In this document: one piece after another, positions 22,924 to 24,428 of the stretch
Position numbering within the stretch: the stretch's first letter is position 1
Layout of the letters: each line of letters starts with the position of its first letter
Assembly: GCF_050874005.1 (NCBI RefSeq)
Contig: NZ_JBNMJV010000037.1
Coordinates: forward strand, 1 to 24,428
DNA: 24,428 nt
Source: Huintestinicola sp050874005
GTDB lineage: Bacteria; Bacillota; Clostridia; Oscillospirales; Ruminococcaceae
Reading direction: 5' to 3'
Made by a program: the position numbers and the translations under genes
Notes under the pieces: generated by a model
Told to the model about the DNA's origin: nothing
The model's database searches: none
The model's input: the letters and a program-made list of their open reading frames with translations, nothing else

Positions 22924-24292
22924 TCAGCCGAGAACTCTGCCTATCTCTCCTGTAATTCCTGAAACTTTTTCCATCAGAGAGTTTATTTCATTTCCGGTCT
23001 GTCCTGTGGTTTTAACAGAGGTTTTAAGCTCCGTGAGAATATCCGAAAGCTTTTTTATCTCGTTTATTATATTGGTAATGCTGTTGTTTACACATTCGGT
23101 TTCCTTTGATACATTGCTGTGGCTTGAAATGAAGCCCTGTGTAGCACTCTGGGTCTTGAGTGCCCACTTCTCCTGCAACTACCGCAAAACCCTTTCCTGC
23201 TTCGCCTACGTGAGCGGCTTCAATAGAAGCGTTTACGGCAAGTATCTTTATCTGCATTGCAATATCTTCGATAATATCGGAATTGTGGCTGTATTCTTCG
23301 TTTATCGAATTTATCTGGTCTATGTTTTCAGCCATTGCACAGCTCAGCGACTGCAGATCAACGGCGATCTTGTCAACAACATCAATAAGCGAAATGTTTT
23401 CGTTGGAATTTCCCACTATCTTTTCTGTGTTTTCTGCGGCTATGCGTATTTCATCATTGAGGACGGAAGTGAGACGGTGAAGTTCGCTGTTTGCCTGTAT
23501 GATCTTCTCGTTCTGCTGCCTAATATTGTCGCTTTCCTCGATATTTTTCTTGACAATATACTGGTGACAATTTTTGGGAGTATTAAGTCCTTTGGCAATA
23601 GATACAGCCATTTCACGGCAGGAAGCGTATCCGCACGCCTGACAATCGAAATTTTTCTCGCTTTTGGTGATCTTGCCAAGCTCCGAAAATGCTCTTTCGA
23701 TATCTGTCTGAGAAATTGGTGCAGAATCAATGGCTTTCGGAGAATATTCCCGCAGAAAATCATCAAGCTTTAAAGTGGAATTAAAGCTGCTGTACTGCTT
23801 GCTTTTGCGTGAATGGGTCATTTGCTTTGACTGTCTGGAAAAAGCGTCCTGCTTTACATTTTCCATAATCCCCATTATTTCAAGCATATTTCGTTCTCCG
23901 GGAACACCCGGTCCGGCTGTGCAGCCGAGATCGCAGGAAAGAACATCAAAAACATCGGGGCTCGCATTTTCGGGAGTTTCAAGATACTTATCAAGATTAT
24001 GATATACCTCGGGAACACCTTCCGAATTAACGACTTTCAAATTCGGATCCATTGCTTTAAGACATTCTTTCAGTCCGCCCGGCATTGGATATATTGCTCC
24101 GCTGTACGCAGGCAGACCGTCAAATTCAAAGCTGTCATCGTCAAGAGGAATATTGTTTTCCGAGATATATTTTTTAAGCTCGGAAAAGGTCACATTGTAT
24201 TCGACTTCGCCCGTATCCTCAAACTCTGTTTTCTTGGCGATACAGGGTGAAAGAACAGCGATCGGATTTTTGTCTCCTGCGTATTTTTTTAT
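22924..24292 (-). pseudogene. [FeFe]-hydrogenase-like / 4Fe-4S / chemotaxis-transducer fusion, 5'-truncated by IS and frameshifted
   Basis: Reverse-strand coding sequence runs from the IS boundary with no start. It begins in the C-terminal hydrogenase domain (VLSPCIAKKTEFED, like the H-cluster loop PCxxKxxE; then LSCDLGCTAGPG, like the C-x-x-G-C loop), passes a 4Fe-4S cluster motif (CQACGYASCREMA and a later Cys), and ends in a coiled MCP signalling hairpin (ILAVNASIEAAHVGEAGKG). No membrane segment is visible, so a soluble redox or H2 sensor that talks to chemotaxis-type proteins is the likely original role. At about 23162-23167 the frame breaks: after VVAGEV the remaining transducer coil (ALKTQSATQGF to GEIGRVLG, stop at 22924) continues only after a one-base skip. 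N-terminal hydrogenase regions are absent, removed by the IS. Confidence 0.8.
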
Positions 24293-24311
24293 GGTAACAT
24301 CTAAAAACCCC

Positions 24312-24340
24312 TGTACAAAAAAGAAAAAAAGTGGTAAAAT
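24312..24340 (+). promoter_or_regulatory. IS-internal promoter of the transposase
   Basis: TGTACA (24312-24317, four of six -35 bases) and TAAAAT (24335-24340) with upstream TG are 17 bp apart. Transcription would start at about 24347, the A of the transposase ATG. The same elements lie at the left edge in reverse. Confidence 0.5.
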
Positions 24341-24346
24341 AGAGAT

Positions 24347-24428
24347 ATGAAAATAAGACAGATAGGGTTCTTTGATGAGGAGAACCGATACAAGAAATTA
24401 ACAGAATTAGGCGATCCGCTGGAGAAAC
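24347..24428 (+). CDS. IS5-like transposase, N-terminal fragment (second copy)
   Basis: The visible 27 codons are identical to the left-edge copy (MKIRQIGFFDEENRYKK then LTELGDPLEK). The reading frame is open to the window end. No Shine-Dalgarno sequence precedes it, and the candidate -10 ends only 6 bases before the ATG, so the transcript may be leaderless. The family call (IS5-like, DUF772) rests on the N-terminus alone. Confidence 0.75.
   Translation, partial: MKIRQIGFFDEENRYKKLTELGDPLEK

Larger units (their letters stand above)
24293..24428 (+). mobile_element. End of the IS5-like insertion sequence (right copy, truncated by window edge)
   Basis: The 136 bases are identical to 2-137 in reverse complement. 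The junction with the disrupted hydrogenase-like gene lies at 24292/24293. The element continues beyond the window to the right. Confidence 0.85.

Noticed and set aside
22859..23773. A 304-codon open frame on the plus strand
   Set aside because: It lies antisense to the hydrogenase/chemotaxis fusion, whose motifs are clear; the plus-strand translation has no recognisable domain and an odd Phe/Cys-rich composition.
1..24428. Composite transposon bounded by inverted IS copies
   Set aside because: The inner genes are chromosomal housekeeping and envelope genes (glmM, queC, trxA, cbiC) with no cargo character, and the edges look like assembly breaks at a repeat.

Overview
The window looks like a chromosomal segment of a low-GC, anaerobic gut-type Firmicute, most likely a Ruminococcus-like member of the Oscillospiraceae. 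This is inferred from gene content: a cytosolic GH9 cellulase-family enzyme beside an AraC regulator, a GH25 lysozyme with Ig-like domains, small UBA-DUF4342 membrane proteins, a DUF4349 lipoprotein, a soluble [FeFe]-hydrogenase-like/chemotaxis fusion, and strong AGGAGG-type ribosome binding sites with TTGACA/TATAAT promoters. No rRNA, tRNA, CRISPR array or phage block was seen.

Both ends are the same 136-bp sequence in opposite orientation (2-137 and 24293-24428). It is the transposase-proximal end of an IS5-like element, and both copies read outward. The window therefore lies between two copies of one IS and was probably cut there by assembly. At the right end the IS has beheaded a gene that is also frameshifted near its 3' end.

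Left to right: a two-gene unit (membrane protein, low-molecular-weight tyrosine phosphatase); then a leftward five-gene operon with its own promoter (UBA-DUF4342 protein, OmpR-type response regulator, cytoplasmic lipase-like hydrolase, sensor kinase, thioredoxin), in which the hydrolase sits between the two-component partners; two further DUF4342-family genes; a DUF4349 lipoprotein whose promoter carries an 11-bp tandem repeat typical of OmpR-family operators; a 1230-residue hybrid kinase with two Cache sensors; and a secreted GH25 lysozyme.

The middle holds queC, an SH3-containing amidase whose start codon lies inside a long hairpin, a 603-residue lipoprotein and glmM. The right part has the GH9 gene divergent from an AraC regulator, then a cobO-cbiC cobalamin pair behind a 150-nt leader, and the damaged hydrogenase/chemotaxis fusion. 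A cell-envelope theme (lysozyme, amidase, GlmM, lipoproteins, membrane stress-like proteins, envelope-type two-component system) runs through much of the window.

The most unusual items are the hybrid kinase, which looks like two sensor kinases fused in tandem with the first histidine (H to Y) and the terminal Hpt histidine (H to K) both lost; the hairpin that overlaps the amidase start and is followed by seven T; the lipase inside a two-component operon; and the doubly damaged gene at the IS junction.
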